A stretch of 6,383 bases of DNA from an uncultured Bacilli bacterium (GCA_904502155.1 CAJGDV010000068.1:1-6383); one strand, 5' to 3'; shown: positions 1-6,039, counted from the first letter of the stretch. Numbers and translations: made by a program. Notes: a model not told the origin generated them from the sequence alone.

Positions 1-452
1 ATATTAAGTTCATTCCCATGGAATATATGATTATCAATAATTGATGATAATAAATTATTACAACTTGTAATAGCATGGAAATCACCATTAAAATGTAAGT
101 TTATATCATCCATTGGAAGCACTTGAGCATGTCCTCCACCAGTAGCTCCACCTTTAATTCCAAATACAGGACCTAATGAAGGTTCTCTTAAAACGGCTAA
201 TGAATTAATACCAAGTTTTCTCATTGAATCATGTATACCAATAGCAACAGTTGTTTTACCTTCACCAAGTGGAGTAGGATTAATACTTGTTACAAGTACT
301 AACTTACTTCTTTTCTTTGGTTTAACTTCAGTACTTATTTTAGCTTTATATTTACCATATAATTCTAAATCAGTTTTTTTAATTTTTAATTTTTTAGCAA
401 CTAGAGCAATGTCATGCATTTCTACACTAGAAGCAATTTCTAAATCTGTCAT
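1..452 (-). CDS. fhs: Formate-tetrahydrofolate ligase, N-terminal part (cut by window edge)
   Basis: The enzyme (10-formyl-THF synthetase) makes 10-formyltetrahydrofolate from formate, ATP and tetrahydrofolate in the cytoplasm, feeding purine and formyl-methionine synthesis. Only the first 150 residues of a family usually about 550 long are present; the rest lies beyond base 1. Visible family marks are the opening TDLEIA, the ELYGKYKAKI block (about 30-39), the ATP-binding loop TPLGEGKTT (60-68), REPSLGPVFGIKGGATGGG (89-107) and the following INLHFNGDFHAI stretch (117-128). The GGATGGG form with Thr, followed by AQVLPM, resembles what I recall of Bacilli versions rather than the clostridial GGAAGGGY form; here His (108) sits where Tyr is common. 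The ATG at 450-452 is supported by a strong Shine-Dalgarno site, GGGAGAGG on the minus strand (461-468), nine bases upstream. It is transcribed divergently from the next gene. Family identity is near certain. Confidence 0.97.
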   Translation of the reverse strand, partial: MTDLEIASSVEMHDIALVAKKLKIKKTDLELYGKYKAKISTEVKPKKRSKLVLVTSINPTPLGEGKTTVAIGIHDSMRKLGINSLAVLREPSLGPVFGIKGGATGGGHAQVLPMDDINLHFNGDFHAITSCNNLLSSIIDNHIFHGNELN

Positions 453-476
453 AATTAACACCTCTCCCTAAATTTG

Positions 477-506
477 ATTATACAAAATATTAAAGATAAA
501 AAACAA
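477..506 (-). promoter_or_regulatory. Probable promoter of fhs
   Basis: On the minus strand there is a perfect -10 TATAAT (477-482). Eighteen bases upstream is a weak -35-like TTGTTT (501-506). Transcription would start near 470, so the Shine-Dalgarno site (461-468) lies almost at the 5' end of the message. That leaves no room for a riboswitch or long leader. The -10 is convincing; the -35 is not strong. Confidence 0.6.
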
Positions 507-522
507 GATATTATTTAACGAA

Positions 523-551
523 TTTACAAAAAAATATATATATAGTAAAAT
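523..551 (+). promoter_or_regulatory. Probable plus-strand promoter, divergent from fhs
   Basis: TTTACA (523-528, 5 of 6 consensus) and TAAAAT (546-551, 5 of 6) are separated by exactly 17 bases. The inferred start point is near 558, about 20 bases before the ATG at 579. The -10 follows an alternating AT tract (534-544) that may bend or melt easily. This promoter and the fhs promoter sit back to back with only 16 bases between their -35 elements. Confidence 0.55.
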
Positions 552-578
552 GAATTTGGAATAATAAGAAGATATTTT

Positions 579-1261
579 ATGAATATAAAAAAATATTTTT
601 TAATATCATTAATTTTTGTTTTCTTTTTAACTATTATATCTAGTTATAGAGTTTATAAATAAGAAAAAAATGATTATCAAAGAGAAATAGATATATATAA
701 TAAATTAATTGATCTAGATCCTAATAATGAATTAAAATATGAAAAACCAAATGAAACATTTAAAATCAAAAAAAGTGCTAATGAATTATATGAAAATCAT
801 TTTTCCAATAATATTATTTTACCTTTTTTAATTCTATGATATATTTTTATCAAAATAAGAAAAAGAAATCACTTAAAAAACCATTTGTTCATGCCTTAAT
901 AATGCCAATATCAGCATTATTAACATTATTATTTTCATGTTTAATGTATGGCAAGTTATATTTTAGTTTTTCTTTTGTTATAATACTTATTAATTTAATA
1001 ATATTAGGTATTTCTTTTATTAATATTTCTTTATTTTTTTCATCAAAGAAAAGAAAATTTATTTATTCTTATTTTGTAGCCTGTATATCTATTTTAATTT
1101 TATTTATAGGATGTGAGTTTTTGCCTTTAAATGATTTGTTTCATCCACAATCTTATTTTTTATCTAGTTCATGGACAACATTTATTAGTGCAATAATTGT
1201 TTATTTTATTTCAATAGTTTTGGTTATAACTAAATATAAAGTTAAAAAAATTGATATTTAA
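579..1261 (+). pseudogene. Broken gene for an unrecognised multi-pass membrane protein
   Basis: An ATG at 579, after a weak AAGAAG site (567-572), opens a 27-residue peptide that is mostly one hydrophobic helix and ends in TAA (660-662). The same frame then stays open for 58 more codons without a usable start. It encodes a charged soluble segment (EKNDYQREIDIYN...ELYENHFSNN) and the beginning of a hydrophobic stretch, up to TGA (837-839). The reading continues in another frame as 141 residues (836-1261) with four clear hydrophobic helices, at about residues 19-38, 42-68, 75-95 and 113-132 of that piece, separated by Lys-rich loops. The ATG at 836 has no Shine-Dalgarno site, only a pyrimidine-rich T run. 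The simplest reading is one original protein of about 227 residues (helix, external loop, further helices) damaged by a nonsense mutation and by loss of one base in a T6 (824-829) or A6 (870-875) run. Alternatives are two small real membrane proteins or sequencing errors. I do not recognise the family. Confidence 0.6.
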
Positions 1262-1287
1262 ATTAAATCGTTAAATTCTAAGTAAAG

Positions 1288-1303
1288 TGCACAATTATGT
1301 GCA
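1288..1303. repeat. Short inverted repeat (possible operator)
   Basis: TGCAC and GTGCA are perfect 5-base arms around the 6-base spacer AATTAT. The arms contain G and C in an otherwise almost pure AT gap. It could be a small hairpin or a binding site for a dimeric repressor upstream of the acetyltransferase. No T run follows, so it is not an intrinsic terminator. A TATAAG hexamer follows at 1305-1310 but has no good -35. The site could be chance. Confidence 0.25.
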
Positions 1304-1349
1304 ATATAAGTTAAATGCTAATTTAAGTATCAGTAATGAAAGTAAAAAG

Positions 1350-1381
1350 AAAATATTATCATTAAACTACAATAATATTTT
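1350..1381. repeat. AT-only inverted repeat upstream of the acetyltransferase
   Basis: AAAATATTAT (1350-1359) and ATAATATTTT (1372-1381) are perfect 10-base complementary arms around a 12-base loop. The hairpin would contain only A-T pairs and would end just before the AAGGAG ribosome site (1387-1392). It could act as a weak terminator for the upstream membrane gene or mildly shield the ribosome site, but in sequence this AT-rich it may be fortuitous. I see no convincing promoter in the gap 1262-1399, so how the acetyltransferase is transcribed is unclear. Confidence 0.3.
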
Positions 1382-1399
1382 TAAAGAAGGAGAGATACT

Positions 1400-1912
1400 G
1401 TGAAACTTGTAAAACCAACGATAGAATATAAAAATATGTGGCTGGATTATTTTAATGAATATACTAAAGAAGATAATAAAGCAACACCAATGGGATATAA
1501 AAAAGAATTTAAATATGAAGAATGGATTCAAAGATTAGAAAAAGAATCTAAAGGAATAGATTTACAAAAAGGTAGAGTACCATCAGATGTTTATTTTATG
1601 GTTGATCAAAATAAAATAATAGGAGCTATTAGTATAAGACATAGAGTAGATAATGATTTTTTACTTTCATTTGGGGGACATATTGGATATGGAATTAGAC
1701 CTGATGAAAGAAACAAAGGATACGGAAAACAAATATTACAATTAGGTCTTATTAAATGCAAAGAATTAAATATTAATAAAGTACTATTAACTTGTTTAGA
1801 ATCTAACTACGCATCTAATAAAATTATTACTTCATGTGGTGGAGTTTTTGAAAATAAAATCTTCTTAGATGCTGAAAATGACTACATGAATAGATACTGG
1901 ATTACCATTTAA
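1400..1912 (+). CDS. GNAT-family N-acetyltransferase (COG3981-like)
   Basis: A 170-residue cytoplasmic protein of the GNAT fold, which transfers acetyl from acetyl-CoA to an amine; the substrate cannot be told from sequence. The acetyl-CoA-binding motif A is clear: GGHIGYGIRPDERNKGYGKQ (92-111), with the R-x-x-G-x-G signature at R104-G109. A motif-B-like segment, SNYASNKIITSCGG (135-148), follows. The order VYFMVD, IIGAISIRH, GGHIGYGIRP, VLLTC and the C-terminal RYWI matches what I recall of the predicted acetyltransferases grouped as COG3981, and the length is normal. The start is GTG at 1400, supported by AAGGAG (1387-1392) with a 7-base spacer. It stands alone: a 138-base gap lies upstream and a terminator directly downstream. 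The protein looks intact. Confidence 0.9.
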   Translation: MKLVKPTIEYKNMWLDYFNEYTKEDNKATPMGYKKEFKYEEWIQRLEKESKGIDLQKGRVPSDVYFMVDQNKIIGAISIRHRVDNDFLLSFGGHIGYGIRPDERNKGYGKQILQLGLIKCKELNINKVLLTCLESNYASNKIITSCGGVFENKIFLDAENDYMNRYWITI

Positions 1913-1929
1913 TTATAAGTATTTGAAAT

Positions 1930-1957
1930 AAACTCAAATTTTTTGAGTTTTTTGTTG
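1930..1957 (+). terminator. Intrinsic terminator after the acetyltransferase
   Basis: The arms AAACTCAAA (1930-1938) and TTTGAGTTT (1942-1950) form a perfect 9-base stem with a 3-base T loop. The U tract runs straight on from the stem (TTT at 1951-1953, then GTT). It lies 17 bases after the stop codon. The stem is AT-rich, but its symmetry and position are convincing. Confidence 0.82.
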
Positions 1958-1982
1958 CAATTAAGTTTAAATATGATATAAT
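1955..1982 (+). promoter_or_regulatory. Extended -10 promoter of the 319-residue hypothetical gene
   Basis: The sequence has TGA directly before TATAAT (1974-1982), an extended -10, with a partial -35 TTGCAA (1955-1960) 16 bases upstream. The inferred start point is near 1989. The -35 overlaps the tail of the preceding terminator. The same nine bases, TGATATAAT, recur in the promoter at 2990-2998. Confidence 0.72.
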
Positions 1983-2001
1983 ACTCTAATATTTTTTTAT
2001 G

Positions 2002-2007
2002 GGAGGG
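2002..2007 (+). promoter_or_regulatory. Ribosome binding site that fixes the start at 2014
   Basis: GGAGGG, in purine-rich context, is followed after 6 bases by ATG at 2014. An earlier in-frame ATG at 1999 overlaps this site itself and would lie only about 10 bases from the inferred transcript start with nothing upstream to bind the ribosome. The later ATG is therefore the better start. Confidence 0.85.
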
Positions 2008-2013
2008 AATAGT

Positions 2014-2973
2014 ATGGAAGAAAATATTGAATATTTAGACTTAAACAAAAATAGAAAATACTTTAAATTATTACCAATAAAGAAAGATAAAAATGTAATA
2101 ATTTATAGCGTTAAATACAATCATGATGCAATAACAAAATTTACTGAATATTTAAATCATAAATATGAAAAAGAATTCATAGATATCATCGATACGGAAT
2201 TTTATGATACTATTCCGCTTTCAATGGGTAAATATGATTTAGATAAAAAATACTCTATTAAAAATTATAAAATATTAGAATTAAATAAAGAAAATAAAAT
2301 GAATAATGTAGGAATGTATTTTCCAGAAAAAGCTTACGGAAAAATAAAAGTTACAGGAGCTCTTAAACCAACAATATCAACTGTAATTGAGGACACTTTT
2401 TTAACTGATGATAACAAATTGATATTAGATACAACTAATTTAATTAAATATACTAATCATATCTTTAATTTATCAAATAATTTTAAATTTGATAAAACAA
2501 TTGATTTATATAGAAAATCAAACGATTGGAAAGATAAAGGGAATGAATTTATTTCATTAGATAATTATCGTAATCATTTACAAAAATTAGCATATAATCT
2601 TAATGAAGATAATATTACTTTAACAGATAGAGAAGACAAAAAAATACAAAATGATATTAATGAGATTATAAATAATTATCAAGAATTATTTGAAATAGAA
2701 CAAATAGGAATGTTCCCTGTAGTTAATAAAATGGATAAAAATTATGCTATCTTAACAAGATTTGGTCTTAGAAATCAAAATTATGATTGGCACTTTAATT
2801 ACTTAGATAATACACATATTAATTATGATGGTGGTTCAATTTTAAGAGATGTTAATGATAAAATTTTAAATAATTATGATTTAGATGGTTTTAATTATGA
2901 ATTTAAAGCTTTAAAAAGTATTAAAAACAATGAAAATTTAAGTGAAATTGTGAAAATTAAAAAGACTAGTTAA
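2014..2973 (+). CDS. Hypothetical protein, 319 residues, family not recognised
   Basis: I do not recognise this protein. It is probably cytoplasmic: it has no signal peptide and no membrane helix. It is rich in Asn, Lys, Asp and Ile, has two Trp (172, 259) and no Cys. The N-terminal third alternates short hydrophobic strands with charged turns (KNVIIYSVKY at 26-35, EFIDIIDTEFYDTIPLS at 54-70). A more ordered block, YGKIKVTGALKPTISTVIE (108-126), may be a folded core. Residues about 184-230 look helical, and the C-terminal part has aromatic-rich segments (NYAILTRFGLRNQNYDWHFN at 243-262). It has its own promoter upstream and a terminator overlapping its end, so it is a one-gene unit. Base composition matches its neighbours. 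It could be a lineage-specific protein; no function is proposed. That it is translated is supported by the ribosome site, promoter and terminator. Confidence 0.82.
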   Translation: MEENIEYLDLNKNRKYFKLLPIKKDKNVIIYSVKYNHDAITKFTEYLNHKYEKEFIDIIDTEFYDTIPLSMGKYDLDKKYSIKNYKILELNKENKMNNVGMYFPEKAYGKIKVTGALKPTISTVIEDTFLTDDNKLILDTTNLIKYTNHIFNLSNNFKFDKTIDLYRKSNDWKDKGNEFISLDNYRNHLQKLAYNLNEDNITLTDREDKKIQNDINEIINNYQELFEIEQIGMFPVVNKMDKNYAILTRFGLRNQNYDWHFNYLDNTHINYDGGSILRDVNDKILNNYDLDGFNYEFKALKSIKNNENLSEIVKIKKTS

Positions 2974-2990
2974 AATGTCTTTTTTTTTGT
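2959..2990 (+). terminator. Intrinsic terminator overlapping the end of the hypothetical gene
   Basis: The arms AAAAAGAC (2959-2966) and GTCTTTTT (2977-2984) form an 8-base stem, followed by further T (2985-2988). The upstream arm lies in the last codons, and the stop codon TAA (2971-2973) sits in the 10-base loop. The T tract is long, which supports termination despite few G-C pairs. Confidence 0.72.
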
Positions 2991-2998
2991 GATATAAT
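2970..2998 (+). promoter_or_regulatory. Extended -10 promoter of the lipid kinase / QueH-amidase unit
   Basis: TGA precedes TATAAT (2990-2998), an extended -10 identical to the one at 1974-1982. A -35-like TTAAAA (2970-2975) is 17 bases upstream; it overlaps the stop codon of the previous gene and lies in the loop of its terminator. The inferred start point is near 3005, giving a leader of about 20 bases. The -10 is strong and the -35 weak, as expected for extended -10 promoters. Confidence 0.7.
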
Positions 2999-3008
2999 TG
3001 TTTATGTC

Positions 3009-3014
3009 AAAGGA
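3009..3014 (+). promoter_or_regulatory. Ribosome binding site favouring the start at 3026
   Basis: AAAGGA lies 11 bases before ATG at 3026. An in-frame GTG at 3017 is only 2 bases from this site, too close for normal initiation. The protein from 3026 opens directly with the first conserved strand of the kinase fold (MKKCVLIINPNSG), as usual for the family. Confidence 0.7.
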
Positions 3015-3025
3015 AAGTGATAAAA

Positions 3026-3949
3026 ATGAAAAAATGTGTTTTAATTATCAATCCTAATAGTGGAAAAGATCTTAATAAAAACTATCTTTTTGAATATCAA
3101 AAACTACTACAAAAACACAATTACGAAACAATTGTATATTTTACATCTAGAGGTAAACATGCAACAGAAATTATTTCTTCATTACCTGATGAAATTGATC
3201 TTGTTGTTTCAATGGGTGGGGATGGAACATTTAATGAAGTTGTAAGTGGAAACTTAAAACGTGAAAATAGACTATTATTATGCCATATACCAGTAGGAAC
3301 TACTAATGATGTAGGAAATATGTTCGGATATGGAAAAGACCCTGTAGCTAACCTTAAATTAGCCCTAGATGGTTCTGTTAAAGGAATAGACATATGTACT
3401 ATAAATAAACAACCATTCGTATATGTAGCAGGATTTGGAAAATTTATGAATGTTTCTTATGAGACACCAAGAGAACTAAAAAGTAAATATGGACACTTAG
3501 CATACCTTGTAGAAGGAGCTAAAAACTTTATTGTACCAACTCCACTTTATGATTTAACTTATAAAATTGATGGCAAAACATATTCAGGTCAATATTCTTT
3601 TATGCTTATTTCTAATGCTAATCGTATAGCAGGTATTAATAATTTTTATAAAGACGTTAAATTAGATGATTCTGAATTTGAAGTTATTTTATGTAATTTA
3701 ACTAAAAGATCAGAAATAGTAAAATCATTTTATTTTCTGGCAACATCAAATTTAACACAAGCTAAAGGATTTGAATTCCATAAATTAAGTGAATTAGAAA
3801 TAACATTTAATGAAGTACCAAAAAATGCATGGTGCGTTGATGGAGAAAAATTAATAAGTAATGAAAAAACATATAAAATTGAAATAGAAAAAAACTTTAA
3901 TATTTTAATGCCAAAGAAAAATATTAAAAAATTATTTATTAATAAATAA
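3026..3949 (+). CDS. Diacylglycerol/lipid kinase of the DgkB-YegS-BmrU family
   Basis: This 307-residue protein is a soluble, membrane-associated lipid kinase that phosphorylates diacylglycerol or a related lipid from ATP. In Gram-positive bacteria DgkB returns diacylglycerol released during lipoteichoic acid synthesis to phospholipid production. Motifs in order are NPNSG (9-13), the nucleotide-binding GGDGTFNEV (64-72), PVGTTNDVGNMFGYG (89-103), the ID segment at 121-122, the acidic KLDDSEFEV (212-220) and the catalytic-type VDGE (271-274), with Asp272 and Glu274 present. The Gly common in the later acidic motif (DDG) is Ser216 here. Length is normal for the family (about 290-310). Thirteen bases separate its stop from the next gene, which has its own GGGGGAG ribosome site, so the two are probably one operon from the promoter at 2970-2998. 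Lipid specificity cannot be read from the sequence; YegS-type phosphatidylglycerol kinases and sphingosine-kinase-like members share these motifs. Confidence 0.93.
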   Translation: MKKCVLIINPNSGKDLNKNYLFEYQKLLQKHNYETIVYFTSRGKHATEIISSLPDEIDLVVSMGGDGTFNEVVSGNLKRENRLLLCHIPVGTTNDVGNMFGYGKDPVANLKLALDGSVKGIDICTINKQPFVYVAGFGKFMNVSYETPRELKSKYGHLAYLVEGAKNFIVPTPLYDLTYKIDGKTYSGQYSFMLISNANRIAGINNFYKDVKLDDSEFEVILCNLTKRSEIVKSFYFLATSNLTQAKGFEFHKLSELEITFNEVPKNAWCVDGEKLISNEKTYKIEIEKNFNILMPKKNIKKLFINK

Positions 3950-3962
3950 TTGGGGGAGAAGT

Positions 3963-5990
3963 ATGAAAACAAACTATCAGTTAATATTAGATAAAACGAT
4001 AGAAGAACTAAAGAAAAACGAAAAAGTACCAAAACTATTACTTCATAGTTGCTGTGCTCCATGTAGTTCATACGTTCTAGAATATCTATCTAAATATTTT
4101 GAAATAACAATATATTATTACAATCCAAATATCGATACTAAAGATGAATTTGACCTTAGAAGTAAGGAACAAATAAAACTTATTAATGATATGCATAAAA
4201 CACGCGAAATAAACTATGTTATAGAAACATTTGACCCAAATGAATTTGAAGAAATAGCTAAAGGCCATGAAGAAGATAAAGAAGGCGGAGAAAGATGTAC
4301 TCTATGCTATAATTTAAGACTAGAAAAAACAGCAAAATACGCTAAAGAAAATGGCTTTGATTATTTCACAACAACACTATCAATAAGCCCATATAAAAAT
4401 AGTCAAAAACTAAATAATATTGGAGAAAAACTAGGTGAGAAATATAATGTAAATTATTTATATGCCGATTTTAAAAAGAATAATGGGTATAAAAGAAGTA
4501 TAGAACTTTCTAAAATGTATAATTTATATAGACAAGACTATTGTGGATGTAAATATTCTAAAATTGAACATGAAAGAAGACTTGAAAGAAAAAGAGCCTT
4601 AGAAATAAAAATACCAACAGAAGATGGTGTTTTTAAAGAAAACTTAGATGATACATTAGTATCTACTTTAAAAAAAGAAGACTTAAAAAAAGATATCCCA
4701 TCTAAAGGGGAATATAAAGAACAAAAAGTAAATAAAAAGCAAAAAAAAGCTGTTAAAATGATGCTCTTTATTTTATCATTAGCAATATTAGTAATACCAA
4801 GTTATTGTATGATTGAAAATGCTGTGGCAATGAAAAAATATGTTAAATATGAAGCTTTAAGAGCTAATATTGATGAAATATATACATATGGAAGATATTT
4901 TCAATTAAATGGTAATTTAGAAGTAGGAGAAGATTATCAGTTTGATAAAGTATCATTATATTTTAATAATGATAAAAATTCATTTGAAATAGAACCTATT
5001 TATTCATTTGAAAATGGTGTAATTAATTTTAAATTAAATGATAAAATTAATGAAGGTTATATATTAGATGATATGAAAATAGGCAATTATGAATTGTTTT
5101 TAAAAACATATTTTAATGAAGAAGAAAAATATTATATTTTAGAAAATAAAACTGATTATCAAACAACACTTTATTATAGTATGACTGAAAATGGTAATAG
5201 AAAAAAATATACTATTAATACTGAACAATATTATAATACATTAAATATAAGTGTTTCTGATACTAATGATGACGTATATGATATTGTTTTAGATCCAGGA
5301 CATGGTGGTAAAGATCCAGGTGCATGTAATAAAGGTATTTGTGAAACAGATTATACATTAAATTTTGCAAACGAGTTAAAGGATATGTTAGAAGAAGAAG
5401 GATATCGTGTTAAATTAACAAGAGAGGATAATAATACTTTAGCAACATATGGATACAAATCAAGAACAGCTATCCCATATGAAACTTTTTCTAAATATAC
5501 ATTCTCTCTTCATTTAAATGCTGGACCAAAATGTAATGGATTTGAAATTTATACACCATATAATGTTGATTATAAATTTGCTAATATGTTAGCAACAAAT
5601 CTAAATGAAGTTAACGATTTTACTTATTCAACAAACACTTTTAATAAAGTATCAAATGGAATATATACAAGAACAATGTCTGAAAAAGAATTAAAAGATG
5701 ATGTAGAAGCAGCCATTAAAGAAAATAGAGAACCTTATGGATATACACTATTTACTAATTATTATTATATGATTAGAGAAGTAGGAGGATATAAAACTGG
5801 AGCCTATGTTGATGGACGCGAATCAGAAGATAGAAACAATCCTTTTGTTAAATCTAATTCTGGAAGTGAAAGTTATATAATTGAACTAGGTTATATAACA
5901 AATGATGAAGACTTAAATTATGTAAATAATTATCAAACAGAATATTTAACAGCTATTAAAGATAGTATTGTTACATATTTAAATGACTAG
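3963..5990 (+). CDS. queH: Fusion: QueH epoxyqueuosine reductase, membrane helix, Amidase_3 cell-wall hydrolase
   Basis: One uninterrupted 675-residue frame joins two unrelated enzymes. Residues about 1-200 are a full QueH, which reduces epoxyqueuosine to queuosine in tRNA. It has SCCAPC (C30, C31, C34), GGERCTLC (C112, C115), LSISPYKNSQ (139-148), DFKKNNGYKRS (169-179) and YCGC (C194, C196). Residues 205-262 are a Lys/Glu-rich linker. Residues about 264-283 are one membrane helix with Lys on its N-terminal side, so QueH should be inside and the rest outside. Residues 290-437 are an uncharacterised, probably beta-rich region. From about 438 comes an N-acetylmuramoyl-L-alanine amidase (Amidase_3): DPGHGG (His447), Glu461, FSLHLNA (His517) and IIELGYITN (Glu641) supply the three zinc ligands and the catalytic Glu. 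The stretch His517-Glu641 is longer than in typical members. The start ATG has GGGGGAG (3952-3958) 4 bases upstream. No ribosome site precedes M266, M267, M283 or M290, so separate translation of the amidase looks unlikely. Both halves look active. Confidence 0.93.
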   Translation: MKTNYQLILDKTIEELKKNEKVPKLLLHSCCAPCSSYVLEYLSKYFEITIYYYNPNIDTKDEFDLRSKEQIKLINDMHKTREINYVIETFDPNEFEEIAKGHEEDKEGGERCTLCYNLRLEKTAKYAKENGFDYFTTTLSISPYKNSQKLNNIGEKLGEKYNVNYLYADFKKNNGYKRSIELSKMYNLYRQDYCGCKYSKIEHERRLERKRALEIKIPTEDGVFKENLDDTLVSTLKKEDLKKDIPSKGEYKEQKVNKKQKKAVKMMLFILSLAILVIPSYCMIENAVAMKKYVKYEALRANIDEIYTYGRYFQLNGNLEVGEDYQFDKVSLYFNNDKNSFEIEPIYSFENGVINFKLNDKINEGYILDDMKIGNYELFLKTYFNEEEKYYILENKTDYQTTLYYSMTENGNRKKYTINTEQYYNTLNISVSDTNDDVYDIVLDPGHGGKDPGACNKGICETDYTLNFANELKDMLEEEGYRVKLTREDNNTLATYGYKSRTAIPYETFSKYTFSLHLNAGPKCNGFEIYTPYNVDYKFANMLATNLNEVNDFTYSTNTFNKVSNGIYTRTMSEKELKDDVEAAIKENREPYGYTLFTNYYYMIREVGGYKTGAYVDGRESEDRNNPFVKSNSGSESYIIELGYITNDEDLNYVNNYQTEYLTAIKDSIVTYLND

Positions 5991-6016
5991 TTCACAAATT
6001 ATACAAAAAATAAAAG

Positions 6017-6022
6017 TATAAT
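6017..6022 (+). promoter_or_regulatory. Possible -10 element for the response regulator
   Basis: A perfect TATAAT lies 18 bases before the start codon at 6040. The best -35-like hexamer, TTCACA (5991-5996), is 20 bases away, which is too far to be normal. Initiation here would place the ribosome site AGGTGG (6029-6034) at the very 5' end of the message. No terminator is visible after the fusion gene, so readthrough from the kinase operon into this gene is an equally good explanation. Confidence 0.35.
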
Positions 6023-6039
6023 AAATTCAGGTGGTTTAA

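Noticed and set aside
836..1261. A free-standing 141-residue membrane protein starting at ATG 836
   Set aside because: No ribosome binding site precedes 836; the upstream T run is unsuitable, and a coherent start-less coding segment leads up to it in the neighbouring frame. It is treated as the 3' part of a broken gene, though a separate gene cannot be excluded.
1999..2013. Start of the hypothetical gene at the earlier ATG (1999)
   Set aside because: The ribosome site GGAGGG lies inside this extension, at the right distance from ATG 2014, and the promoter would leave only about 10 bases before 1999.
3017..3025. Start of the lipid kinase at GTG 3017
   Set aside because: It is only 2 bases from the AAAGGA site; ATG 3026 has better spacing and gives the usual family N-terminus.
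3121..3393. Minus-strand open frame within the lipid kinase gene
   Set aside because: It lies opposite a well-conserved kinase coding region, has no family features and no ribosome site worth noting; it is a shadow of the real gene.
3730..4071. Minus-strand open frame spanning the end of the kinase and the start of the fusion gene
   Set aside because: It is antisense to two solid genes; its hydrophobic look comes from reading Lys/Glu-rich AT-rich codons backwards.
4086..4268. Minus-strand open frame within the QueH part
   Set aside because: It is antisense to conserved QueH sequence, and the apparent hydrophobicity has the same cause.
4704..4770. Internal start that would let the amidase be made separately from QueH
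   Set aside because: AAAGGGGAA at 4704-4712 looks like a ribosome site, but no ATG, GTG or TTG follows in frame at a workable distance. ATGATG at 4758-4763 has no such site before it.
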